The position numbers and the translations under genes are program-made. The notes under the pieces were generated by a model. The model was not told the origin of the DNA, ran no database searches, and saw only the letters and a list, made by a program, of their open reading frames with translations. Shown one piece after another: positions 10,560 through 20,538 of a stretch of DNA of 64,000 nt. Positions within the stretch are counted from its first letter, which is position 1, and each line of letters begins with the position of its first letter. The DNA is from Symsagittifera roscoffensis. Its lineage: Eukaryota; Xenacoelomorpha; Acoela; Convolutidae. Where the stretch lies: the NCBI RefSeq assembly GCF_963678635.1, contig NC_087062.1, positions 49,800,178-49,864,177 of the forward strand, written 5' to 3'.

Positions 10560-12150
10560 CAAATTTCTCTAATTCCAGCCAAAGGCTTTCTAAGCACTTG
10601 GCAATAAAATTGTAAAGGAATACCCGAGAAAACGCCCAAATTTGCTGCTTTATTTAGTGGTAAATTGATTCCATATTGCCGTCATTCATGAAACTAAGAT
10701 GAGGAAACAAAGTCGGAATCCCCCTCTATTGGTGCCCTTAATATCATTACCTGCAAAGACATAGTTAAAGAAGGTGGTGGCTTACAATTCTAGTGAAACA
10801 TTACCAGTGACGGATTTGTAGAGGCTATGTGTATCTCGCTGACAGCCAGTGCGTCTAAACGCCCTATTTAGAGTTTTTACCTCCCCTCAAATCCAGTTGT
10901 CCCCCTTGTTACTCCGCATCGCTTACTGATCTACTTGAACCTAGGGACACACTTGTTGTTGGGATTTAAACGCACACTCAAGCTCATGGTATCCAACATA
11001 GAAGATTATCAACGCGGTCAGACTCTCAGTAATAAAACCTACCGAATCTAGTAATGCGCTAAATGACGAAAATCAAACCATAGTAGCTTCTAGCGACGAA
11101 ATTTAAAAAGCAAGCAGTGACCTTTCACTGAAATTACCATCATTTTTACTCTCCGCATCCTGTTTACCGATGAAATCGGAAGATCAGACGACTTCTCCAT
11201 ACTTATTGAACTACTCCTGATTGAACAGCTAGTTTTTTGCGAAAATGACCTAAATTAATTCTCTTGCAGCTGACTGGAAATGCTTTACCAAGAAATTGAG
11301 TCGGACCTATCTGAAACTGCGCCACCTTTCACTATCGCAAGCACCCAGTCCACTTCACTCGAAGTATATCAGCTTCAGATTAGACAAATCCCAAGCTTTT
11401 AGCAAACATTTCACTAACGCAAGGACCCAGACTTCAGACAAACTACTTCGTACAACGATACGCAAAATAGCCGAGCTCCCTCTTTTTACAACACTCCTTA
11501 TCCCAACGAGTCACCTTTTTATCCCCGCAAAAACCCGCCATAACTGACAGCAAACCGTACTGAGCACTCGACCCGATTAGCTTCTGCAATATTAACTTCA
11601 AACACTTCGGTCCTCTAGCTTTGCACTTAACTTTTTTTGTGAATTTTTTGCTGACTGACAACAGAATCCCTCAAACTAGGAAAAATCGTTTAAAACTCCC
11701 TGGCCCGAATCAGACAAAGATCTAAAACTTTCCTTGTCACACAAGCAATTATCCCTTCTTTGCCTTGCAATTAAAATTCGAGAAAGGCTCATCCATCCAT
11801 TTTTAATTAAACATCTACCACATGCCAAGCATCAACTTGGTTTCCGCCCATTGCATATCACCAACAGTGCGCAGTCACTGACTGTTTTAATCAGAATCGG
11901 CCCCCTTTTTTTAAGCGCTGTCCTCGGAAAAATAGACCTTTCAATGGCTTTCGGTACAACGCTACCAAGAGGACTAGTGCGGTGGCTCAGCAACTGTCTA
12001 AATGGGCGTCACGCCACCGCTTGCCTTCGCGAACAGTCGTCTTTCCATAGAATATTTCACCCCGGAGTTCTCCAGGGCTTGGTTCTATCACGGTTATAGC
12101 CCCTGCAGAGAGTTTACACCTCACCTCTTATGCGGACGACTTCATCCCTT
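10560..12150 (+). pseudogene. Decayed I/Jockey-like LINE endonuclease-RT, unit A
   Basis: An APE-type endonuclease followed by a truncated reverse transcriptase, in several frames. Endonuclease signatures: AVIHETKM (10678-10701, catalytic Glu), DLNAHSSSW (10963-10989, matching GDFNAH..W), SSDLSL, and SDDFSILIEL (near 11190-11215, in place of SDHLPI). RT signatures: QLGFRPLHITNSAQSLTVL (near 11838-11892, QxGFR...ST type), IDLSMAF (11932-11952, motif A), GVLQG (near 12064, motif B) and SYADDFIP (12126-12149, motif C). The RT ends directly after motif C, with no thumb or 3' UTR. Many stops and frameshifts, so inactive. Confidence 0.75.
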
Positions 12151-12654
12151 CTCGCGATGCTCATTGTCAAGTTCCTTGCCTTCATTGCCCAAGCATATTA
12201 CTAACTGGGAAAAGTAAAGATGTTAATTTATATAACAATCCCTCGTGGCGGTTAAAGCAAATGACTTGTTTGTTTTTCTGAAAGATCAATTGAGTTGCGC
12301 TACTTTTCGAAATTATGAAAACATCTACATGGTCTTTCTTTTATTCACTTTTTGCTCACAACGGTTTTCTCCTGTACATTTTCCTATTGATCGTTTTTGG
12401 TCAAACAATTACTGAAATCAGCTGATAAAACTTTTGGAACCAGTTACCGATACGTGTATGAGTTACCGCTTCGTTCGGGCCGGATTATGACTTTTTTCAA
12501 ACGATGTTTTTCGAAAACATGATCAAACAGCGAACACGGAAAAATTTGCAAAAAGTACACGTGGTGGACAGGATAGAGAGTTTTTGGATACTTCTAAGTT
12601 TCAAAAAAGTTTTATTTGGTTTTGCTACCTAGTCAAACGTTTATCCCTTCCCGC

Positions 12655-12742
12655 ATGGCCATTTCAACGTTTGACTCGGTAATCAGCTTCGTGTTGTACT
12701 TGTAGTTTCATCGTCATCGTTGGGAGTCCCAACGATGACGAT
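12655..12742 (-). mobile_element. 5'-end fragment of family 1 LINE with palindromic edge
   Basis: CCGCATGGCCATTTCAACG... through TGTAGTTTCATCG is the reverse complement of the family 1 LINE 5' region (same as 25800-25862 and 35530-35600). At its edge 16-bp arms ATCGTCATCGTTGGGA (12710-12725) and its complement (12727-12742) form a perfect palindrome around one G. The unit then resumes at TCACGTATGCTGC. It looks like an almost completely deleted LINE insertion. Confidence 0.7.
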
Positions 12743-12917
12743 AAGAGTGATAAGAGTTTATCATAACAATTATCACGTATGCTGCTCAACATCCTATGTT
12801 TAGCTCAAACAATTTAAAGAAACATGCACATCAAGCTTTTGATCCGATACATTCATTGCTTAAGCTAGTGGCGTTATTCAGCCTGATTCTCTCATACCGC
12901 GAAGCCGGTGGAGCAAC

Positions 12918-12990
12918 GTAAGTGATCCAGTACATCTTTTTCAATTCGAAATTTTTATGCATTAGCTCTCTTCTTTTGTCCTTGTTTTAG
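12918..12990 (+). other. Intron-like GT-AG interval, unit B (73 nt)
   Basis: GTAAGTGATCC ... TTGTCCTTGTTTTAG, in the same place as in unit A. Confidence 0.55.
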
Positions 12991-14269
12991 ATATCTGCCG
13001 AGATTAAGACAGTTTTGAAAAAATCCAGCGAGCTGATAAATTAAATATGACAACCAACGCACGATTCATTTAAGATACGCATTATCATTTTTAGATAAAC
13101 AACGCGCTTCTCAAAATGAATAACCTCTCGAGTCTTCAGAAAGCACCTCCCAATGTTCGAAGGTAGTTTGAGGTAGCGCAGAAGCTTGCAAGTAAACAAA
13201 TTTTAGAAAAGAAATCTAAAACTTAGGAACTTTCAATATACATTTTTTTTGTAATTTTCTTTTCTTTTTTAAGTAGAAACAAAGCGTTTAAGCTCTGTTG
13301 GATTTTAAGTTGGGAGGCCGGTCCCTCATCAGTTTAATCTAACTTACTCATCAAGTTTCATGTTATTTTTTTTCGATTCATGTTGAAACTGAATCAAGGG
13401 CGAAAAGTCAATAATATGATAACACTTTTGGCCTCCTATACGTTTTCCGTGAGTTATACAAAATTGGATGGAAAAAATCGCCTTAAGAGAATGGTCGAAT
13501 TATCAACGCATGCTGAGAACATTGTTGGCATTGAACCGCCCAACTGAATTGAGGTGTTGTCAAGTTGCAAAGTAGAAAAAGTAGCAAAATTATAAGTAAC
13601 CAAAGTCTCAGTTCAGGTGAATGTCTTGAAAGAAACTGCTAGAATGTTCGTATTAATTGGCTGTGATACAACAATTGAATTGATTTCTATTGATTTCGGG
13701 CAGATTTAGATCGACGAGATCTTTCTGTCGCGCATTGCCCGTTTCAATATCTGTTTGTCGTCGAAAGTGCTCAAACAGCTTTTTGTCGAAACTGAGTTTT
13801 GTTTAAATTTTTCAGAAATTCGAATCATGACCGATAAACTTTCAGTCTGATACCTTATTGCAAGCTTTTATTGCATTGGTTGGAAAACAATTGATCTGAT
13901 TCTAAAGATTCTGCCCACTCAACGAGGATGGTCGGAACAACAAGGCCATCACTTAAACTTGTTTGCGTCAAAACGCCCAACGAAATTGTGACTTTGTCAA
14001 TTACCAAAAGATCAGACTTATAAGTAACCAAAAAATCAAAACTCAGATATGTCTGGAAAGGGACTGCTAGAAAGTTCGACTTTATTGGCTGTGATAAAAC
14101 AATGAAAAAGAACGAATCCCTGTGTTTGTGATAAACTTATAACTTAGTTCCAGAGGCGGACTTATGATTGACGATTGTATGAAAATGGCTCAACCTTAAA
14201 AGCTTTCAAAGAGATATCTCGACCAATCAGTATATACTTTTTGTCATTTGCGCTGTTAATATAACCACG

Positions 14270-15010
14270 CCCCGGAACCAAATCCCTCCGCTGAGTCGCC
14301 TAACTCCTAACATCTTGAACTTGACTAACCAACACTCCCTACCCAGACTGCCACCCCATTCATCCCTAACTTTAAACCATCACACCAACTACCACCAACT
14401 CACCTGAAAATTCTCTAAATCAAGCCAAAGGCTTTGTAAGCACTGCAATAATATTGTAATGGAATACCCGGGAAAACGCCCGAAATTTCTGCTTTTTTAG
14501 TGGTAAATTGATTCCATATCACCGTCATTCAAAAAACAAAGACGAAGAAAGAAAGTCGGAACACCTCCCTTGGCGACTTTAAAACTATTAACCGCAAAGT
14601 TATAATTAAAGAAAGTGGTGGCTTACAATAACTAGTAACTCATTACAAGTGACGAGTTTGCAGAGGCTATGTGTATCTCAGTGACAGCCAGTGCGTCTTA
14701 ACGCCTAATTTGGAGTGCTTACATCCCCTCAGATCCAGTTGTCCCACCTGTTGTTACTCCGCATCCCTTACTGATCTACTTGACAGACTGGTTCTAGGGG
14801 ACCCTAACGCACAATCAAACTCGTGATACTCCAACATAGAAGAATGTGCTGAGTAACGCGGTCAGACTCTGGGTAATGAAATTGCCGAATCTAGCTCTGC
14901 GCTAAATGACTAAAATCAAACCAGAGTAGCTTTTCACGCCGAAATTCAAAATCTTGTTGTGACATTTAACTGGCTTAACAATCATTCGTACTCTCCGCTC
15001 CCTGATTTTC
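14270..15010 (+). pseudogene. LINE endonuclease fragment, unit B
   Basis: A proline/serine-rich run-in (PEPNPSAESPNS) is followed by the start of the AP-endonuclease fold (IVMEYPGKRPKFLLF near 14453-14500, the 'qwNcrGirgKrpell' position) and TSDEFAEAMCISVTASAS (near 14649-14700). The same peptides occur in A, C and H. The copy stops before the RT. Frameshifted and inactive. Confidence 0.6.
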
Positions 15011-15230
15011 CAAATTGATTTTCCGAGCTGTTCCAATGCACTAAAAAGATCATGTTTTGCCAAATTTTTGGCGCCGCAGGCTAAATTTTGAAAAAAAACC
15101 GGCTACAAAAAGGCGTTAGTATATTGGTGCCCAGGGCGCCTTTGAAAAGTTTTAGGGTTAGTCAGCCAAAAATAGATATCTCGAATTAGTTCAAAGGGAG
15201 GACCCTTTGGGTCGGTAGGGGGTCCAATCC
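15005..15230. repeat. Tail sequence shared by units B and H
   Basis: Same ~225 bp as 37705-37945: GGCGCCGCAGGCTAAATTTTG, AGTTTTAGGGTTAGTCAGCC and GGGTCGGTAGGGGGTC in the same order. It replaces the RT half of the LINE and may be a different short repeat inserted there. In B it runs straight into unit C; in H it continues into the GC-rich region before 38081. Confidence 0.6.
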
Positions 15231-15726
15231 CTGAGTTGCTCTACTTATCGAAATTATGAAAACATCTACCTGGTCTTTCTGTCTCTCATTTTTTTGTTCA
15301 CAATAGGTTTTTGCGCTCCTGTGCATTACCTATTGCTCGGTATTGGTCAAACACTTTCTCTGAAATCAGGTGACAACAATTTTGGAACGATTTACCGCTT
15401 CGTATATGAGTCGGGCCGGATTATGGCATTTATATAGATGAAGTTTTGCGTTTAAAACATGACCAAACCAAACCGCAAACACGAATATTTTTGCAGAAGT
15501 TTACGTGGTGGACAGGATAGAGGTTTTTTTATATTTCAAGAAACGTTTAAATTGGCTTTGCTACCTAGTCAAGCTTTTATTATGTATGCTGCTCACCATC
15601 CTAGGTTTAGCTCAAACAGTTTCAAGAAACATGCCTATCTAACTTTCTTGATCCGATGCATTCATTGTTTCAGCTAGTGACGTTATCCAGCCTGAGTCTT
15701 ACACACCGCCAAGCTCGTTGAGCAAC

Positions 15727-15800
15727 GTAAGTGTTCCAGTATTTCCTTTTTCAACAAGAAATTTTTATCCATCAGCTCTTTCTTTTTGTCCTTGTTTTAG
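15727..15800 (+). other. Intron-like GT-AG interval, unit C (74 nt)
   Basis: GTAAGTGTTCC ... CCTTGTTTTAG, with the same flanking peptides as unit A (SLSN before, TSLEIEESLSRSS after). Confidence 0.55.
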
Positions 15801-16771
15801 ACATCTCTAGAGATTGAAGAGAGCTTGAGCAGATCTAGCCAGCTGATAATTGAATCGTGCTTTGGTTGTCGTTAATTTACACATTGTCTTTTTTAGATAA
15901 ATAACACTCTTATCAAAATCATCACCTGTAGTGTCTTACCCGCAAATTGAGGTGCCGAAATAATCGTTAGGTGCAAGATAGGATGGGTTGATTTATTATA
16001 CTGGGAGTATTTCAAGCTTGATTCGAGCGGTGTTTTTCCAAAAAATTAGTTTTCGGAAATTATGGTCAACTTTTACGCGCTTCAGATATATTTGGCCGTG
16101 ATTACCAATCAAGCAGAAAAAGTTACTTATTGGGGCTTAATAATTTAATAGAAGGAACTAATAATAATAACCTCTTGAATCATCAGAAAGCACCTCCCAA
16201 TGCCCGAATCTAATTTGATCTATTGTAGCAGGTTGCAAAAAATTGATTTAAGAATAGAAATCTAAAAATTAAAAAAAATTCAAATTAAAAAAATAATAAT
16301 TTTTTCTCAAATGTCATTTCTTTCCCTGTAGATTGGCGGTTCGGTTAGACGAAAAGATGCAAGTAAGTGGGGTAAAAAAAATAAGAAGCTCCGCTCTAAG
16401 TAGAGACTAAGCGTTAAAATTCTACTGGAATTTAAATTGGGAGATCAGTCTATCATCAGTTTCATCTAATTTACTCATAAAGTTTCATCTATTTTTTTTT
16501 TCCGAATCATGTTAGAATCAAAATCACGGTCAAAAGGGCAATAGTATGATAACACATTTGACCTGCAATAAGTTTTCCTCGAGTTATTCAAAATTGGATA
16601 GAAAAAACCGGCCTGAATCCGACGATCCTTCCCACTCTACGAGAATGGCCGAAACAACGCCTGCACAGAACTTGGGTGTTGTCAATTTTCAAAGTAATAA
16701 CGTAGAGTAATGAACATAGTGAAGACTCTTATATAGGTCATTCATGTCTTGAAAGGAACTGCTAGAATGTT

Positions 16772-17105
16772 TAAGAGTAATGGACAAATAAGGTCTTCCT
16801 GGTTTTTTTTTGAGGAAAAGTCTCTAATAACTACAGATGTGCATTCATACATATTGATGCTTTTTTGAATGCTTTTAGGTATATGTACACTTTTTGAGTT
16901 CAATTGAATTTAATCTGCTGAAAGTGACGTAAATGGCACTCTCCAAATACAATCGTGGAACGGCGCAAAAAATACATGAACGATTTCTAGTTTCGAGAGG
17001 GTTTTACATTTTTACTTTACCTATTGATGCAGTTTCGTCTAGTTGGGTCCATGTTAACCAAAAAGGCCCAATCGTAAACTGTTCAGTAAGCTTAGAAGGC
17101 ATCTA
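16772..17105. other. Unique insertion in unit C
   Basis: About 330 bp absent from unit A at the homologous point (A passes from 9490-9535 directly to TTTCTTTGAAATTCG). It contains a 61-codon open frame from 16933 with no recognised domain. No terminal repeats or target duplication were identified, so its origin is unknown. Confidence 0.5.
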
Positions 17106-18149
17106 TTTTTTTCTTTGAAATTCGAAAATTGAAAAAAAATTTTCAAGAAAGTCAGTGTTTTTATGTTTACTTGCGTTCATTATTTTTTCCAATCTTCGAA
17201 TGGCTATGTTTGAATTAATTGGCTGGATAAAACATTAAAGATAACGAATCCATGTGTTTGTGATACGAGATATCTTCTGCCCTATTAAATATCCGCATTG
17301 CCCCATTAAATATCTATTTGTCATCGAAAGTACTCCACACAGCTCTTTGTCGAAACTGAGTTTCGTTTAAACTCTTAGGAATTCGAATCATGATCGTTAA
17401 ACTTTCAGTATGATACCTTACTTGGTTGCGTCACTGATACCGTACTTGTTGGCGTCAAAGTGACCAAGCGAATATCGCTACCAGAATTATAAACAGCTGT
17501 GTCGAAATTGGAATTCTTAGGAGTTTAAACTCTTAGGAGTTCGAATCATGATCGATAAACTTTCAGTATGATACGTTTTTTTAGTCTCCTTCAAGCTTTC
17601 CCTAAAGTAGTCAAAACTGGTTGGAAAAAATTGACCTGATTCTAAAGATCCCGCCCACGCAACGAGTATGATCGGAACAACAAGGCCATCACTGAACCTT
17701 GTTGGCGTCAAACCGACCAAGATAATGTGAATTTGTCAAATTCAAAGTACCAGAATTATAACTAACCGAAATCTCAACATTCCGAAATGTCTGGAAAGGG
17801 ACTGCTAGAAAAAGTTCGACTTAATTGGCTGTGATAACAATAAAAGAGAACGCATCTGTTTGTTTGTGATAAACTTATAATTTTGTTCCAGAGACGGAAA
17901 TATGATTGACGATTGTATGAAAATGGTTCAACCTTAAAAGCTTTCAAAGAGATATCTCGACCAATCAGTATATACTTTTTGTCCTTTGTGCTGTTAGTTT
18001 TATTTTAGCACTCCCCGGAACCAAATCCCCCCGCTGAGTCCCCTAACTCCCAACATTTTGAACTTGAATAACCAACACTCCCTACCCCATACTGCCCCTC
18101 CATTAAATCCCTAACTTTCAACCATCACACCAACTACCACCAACTCACC

Positions 18150-19755
18150 TCAAATTTCTCTAATTCCAGCCAAAAGCTTTCTAAGCACTTGGCAATAAAA
18201 TTGTACAGGAATACCCGAGCAAACGCCCAAATTTGCTGCTTTTTTTAGTGGTAAATTGATTCCATATTGCAGTCATTCATGAAACTAAGATGAGGAAACA
18301 AAGTCGGAATCCCCCTCTATTGCTGCCCTTAATATCATTATCTGCAAAGACATAGTTAAAGAAGGTGGTGGCTTATAATTCTAGTGAAACATTACCAGTG
18401 ACGGATTTGTAGAGGCTATGTGTATCTCGCTGATAGCCAGTGCGTCTAAACGCCCGATTAAGAGTTTTTACATCCCCTCAAATCCAGTTGTCCCCTTGTT
18501 ACTCCGCATTCCTTACTGATCTACTTGAACCTGGGGAACCACTTGTTGTTGGGATTTAAACGCACACTCAAACTCATGGTACTCCAACATAGAAGATTAT
18601 CAACGCGGTCAGACTCTCAGTAATGAAACCTACCGAATCTAGTAATGCGCTAAATGACGAAAATCAAACCATAGTCGCTTCTAACGACGAAATTTAAAAA
18701 TCAAGCAGTGACCTTTCACTGAAATAGTGATCATTTTTTTTTCTCGGCATCCTGGTTACCGATGAAATCGGAAGATCAGACGACTTCTCCGTACTTATTG
18801 AACTACTTCTGATTGAACAGCTAGTTTTTTGCGAAAAGGACCTAAATTAATTTTCTTGAAGCTGACTGGAAATGCTTTACCAAGAAATTGAGTCGGACCT
18901 ATCTGAAACTGCGCCACCTTTCACTATCGCAAGCACCCAGTCCGGTTGACTCGAAGTCTATCAGCTTCAGATTAGACAAATCCCAAGCTTTTAGCAAACA
19001 TTTCACCAACGCAAGGACCCCGACTTCAGACAAAGTACTTCGTACAACGATACGCAAAATAGCCGAGATCCCTCTTTTTACTACGCTCATTATCCCAACG
19101 AGTCACCTTTTTATCCCCGCAAAAACCCGCCATAACTGACAGCAAACCGTACTGAGCACTCGACCCGAATAGTTTCTGCAATTTTAACTTCAAAACCTTC
19201 GGTCCTCTAGCCTTGCACTATTTAACTTTTTTTTTCTGAAATTTTGGCTGTCTGAGAACAGAATCCCTCAATTTAGGAAAAATTGTAAAAAATTCTCTGG
19301 CCCGAATCAGACAAAGATCTAAAACTTTCCTTGTCACACAAGCCATTATCCCTTCTTTGCCTTGCAATTAAAATTCGAGAAAGGCTCATCCATCCATTTT
19401 TAATTAAACATCTACAACATGCCAAGCATCAATTTGGTTTCCGCCCATTGCATTTCACCAACAGTGCGCAGTCCTTGACTGTTTTAATCAGAATCGGCCC
19501 CTTCTTTTAAGCGCTGTCCTCGGAAAAATAGACCTTTCAATGGCTTTCGATAGGGTTTGTAATTGCATACTCGTGCATGACACACCAATAACTATCTAAA
19601 TGGGCGTCAAGCCACCGCTTGCTTTCGCGAACAGTGATCTTCCCATAGAATATTCCACCTCGGAGTTACCCAGGGCTTGGTTCTCTTGGTTATAGCCCCT
19701 GCAGAGAGTTTACACCTCACCTCTTATGCGGACGACTTCATCCCTTCTCGCGATG
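18150..19755 (+). pseudogene. Decayed I/Jockey-like LINE endonuclease-RT, unit C
   Basis: Same order and motifs as in unit A: IAVIHETKM (near 18265), DLNAHSNSWY (18553-18582), QFGFRPLHFTNSAQSLTVL (near 19430), IDLSMAFDRV (near 19528, motif A with its Asp) and SYADDFIPS (19722-19748). Frameshifts and stops interrupt it, and it too ends just beyond YADD. Motif A is better preserved here than in A. Confidence 0.75.
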
Positions 19756-19800
19756 CTCATTTTCAAGTTCCTTGCCTTCATTGCCCAAGCATATTACTAA

Positions 19801-20234
19801 CTGGGAAAAGTAAAGATGTTAATTTATATAACAATCCCTCGTGGCGGTTAAAGCAAATGACTTGTTTGTTTTTCTGAAAGATCAATTGAGTTGCGCTACT
19901 TTTCGAAATTATGAAAACATCTACATGGTCTTTCTTTTATTCACTTTTTGCTCACAACGGTTTTCTGTGCTCCTGTACATTTTCCTATTGATCGTTTTTG
20001 GTCAAACAATTACTGAAATCAGCTGATAAAACTTTTGGAACCAGTTACCGATACGTGTATGAGTTACCGCTTCGTTCGGGCCGGATTATGACTTTTTTCA
20101 AACGATGTTTTTCGAAAACATGATCAATCAGCGAACACGAAAATATTTGCAAAAAGTACACGTGGTGGACAGGATAGAGGGTTTTTGGTTACTTCTAAGT
20201 TTCAAAAAATGTTTTAATTGGTTTTGCTACCTAG
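19801..20234 (+). mobile_element. Family 2 unit D, 5' part, interrupted by LINE
   Basis: Nearly identical to 12206-12640 (unit B) up to TTTTGCTACCTAGT at 20234. There the minus-strand family 1 LINE begins (3' end first). Unit sequence resumes at TCACGTATGCTGC near 26465 (unit E). D and E are thus two halves of one unit split by the LINE. Confidence 0.7.
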
Positions 20235-20301
20235 TTGTTGTGGTAGATTTTTGCAATGCGAAGGGATTTCTCCCCAATTCTGATCATGTGCGGTAATTCA
20301 T

Positions 20302-20538
20302 TCATTGTTGCATAGACAATAAAAAGGTCCATGAACAGGCATTGTTCTCTTGATAATGTTGTACAAAATAGCTCCACATATGATCTAATAATCTAGCCTT
20401 GAGTCCAGAAATATTTGCTCTCATGCACGCACGATACCAGAAATTATTTCTTTCTTTCTCAGTTTGTACTTTCCGTAGAGATAAGCGCAAGCGCCCACGA
20501 CGACTACTTACTCTATGATAATTTTCAGAAAAATTCAC
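20302..20538 (-). pseudogene. C-terminal domain and stop of family 1 LINE ORF2
   Basis: Peptide NFSENYHRVSSRRGRLRL ... KVQTEKERNNFWYRACMR ... MQQ then stop. This is the only place in the window where the sequence downstream of 'KVQ' is retained; all other copies jump from KVQ/KVK back into the RT. It therefore defines the true 3' end of ORF2. Confidence 0.7.

Larger units (their letters stand above)
7957..12205 (+). mobile_element. Family 2 composite repeat, unit A (gene-like 5' part plus I/Jockey-like LINE)
   Basis: Unit A starts at the GCTGGGAAAAATTAAAG motif, which reappears at 12206 (unit B) and 19801 (unit D). Its 5' half carries a signal-peptide-like ORF, an intron-like GT-AG interval, and an internally repeated ~110-bp segment at 9425-9535 and 10019-10135 (GGATGGAAAAAACCGGCC-type). 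Its 3' half encodes a decayed AP-endonuclease and RT. It matches unit C (15231-19800) along almost its whole length at an offset of 7.18-7.59 kb. The RT stops just after the YADD motif, where the next unit begins, so units sit head to tail. Confidence 0.75.
12206..15230 (+). mobile_element. Family 2 composite repeat, unit B (diverged, RT lost)
   Basis: Starts with AACTGGGAAAAGTAAAGATG and follows the order of unit A but is clearly diverged. It carries a short family 1 LINE fragment with a palindromic edge (12655-12742), the intron-like interval, and the endonuclease half of the LINE. The RT is missing, replaced by a ~225-bp tail shared with unit H. Unit B is closer to E and H than to A and C, so there are at least two subfamilies. 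Confidence 0.7.
15231..19800 (+). mobile_element. Family 2 composite repeat, unit C
   Basis: Closely similar to unit A from CTGAGTTGCTCTACTTATCG onward. It lacks the first ~100 bp of the unit and has an extra ~425 bp at 16680-17105, of which 16772-17105 is unique in this window. It ends in the same YADD-proximal sequence and passes into unit D. Confidence 0.75.

Noticed and set aside
15190-15235. tRNA B-box-like GGTC(G/C)AATCCC in the B/H tail
   Set aside because: No A box at a suitable distance and no cloverleaf; likely chance.
16933-17118. 61-codon ORF in the unit C insertion as a gene
   Set aside because: Short, single copy, no domain, and its 3' end runs into family 2 sequence.
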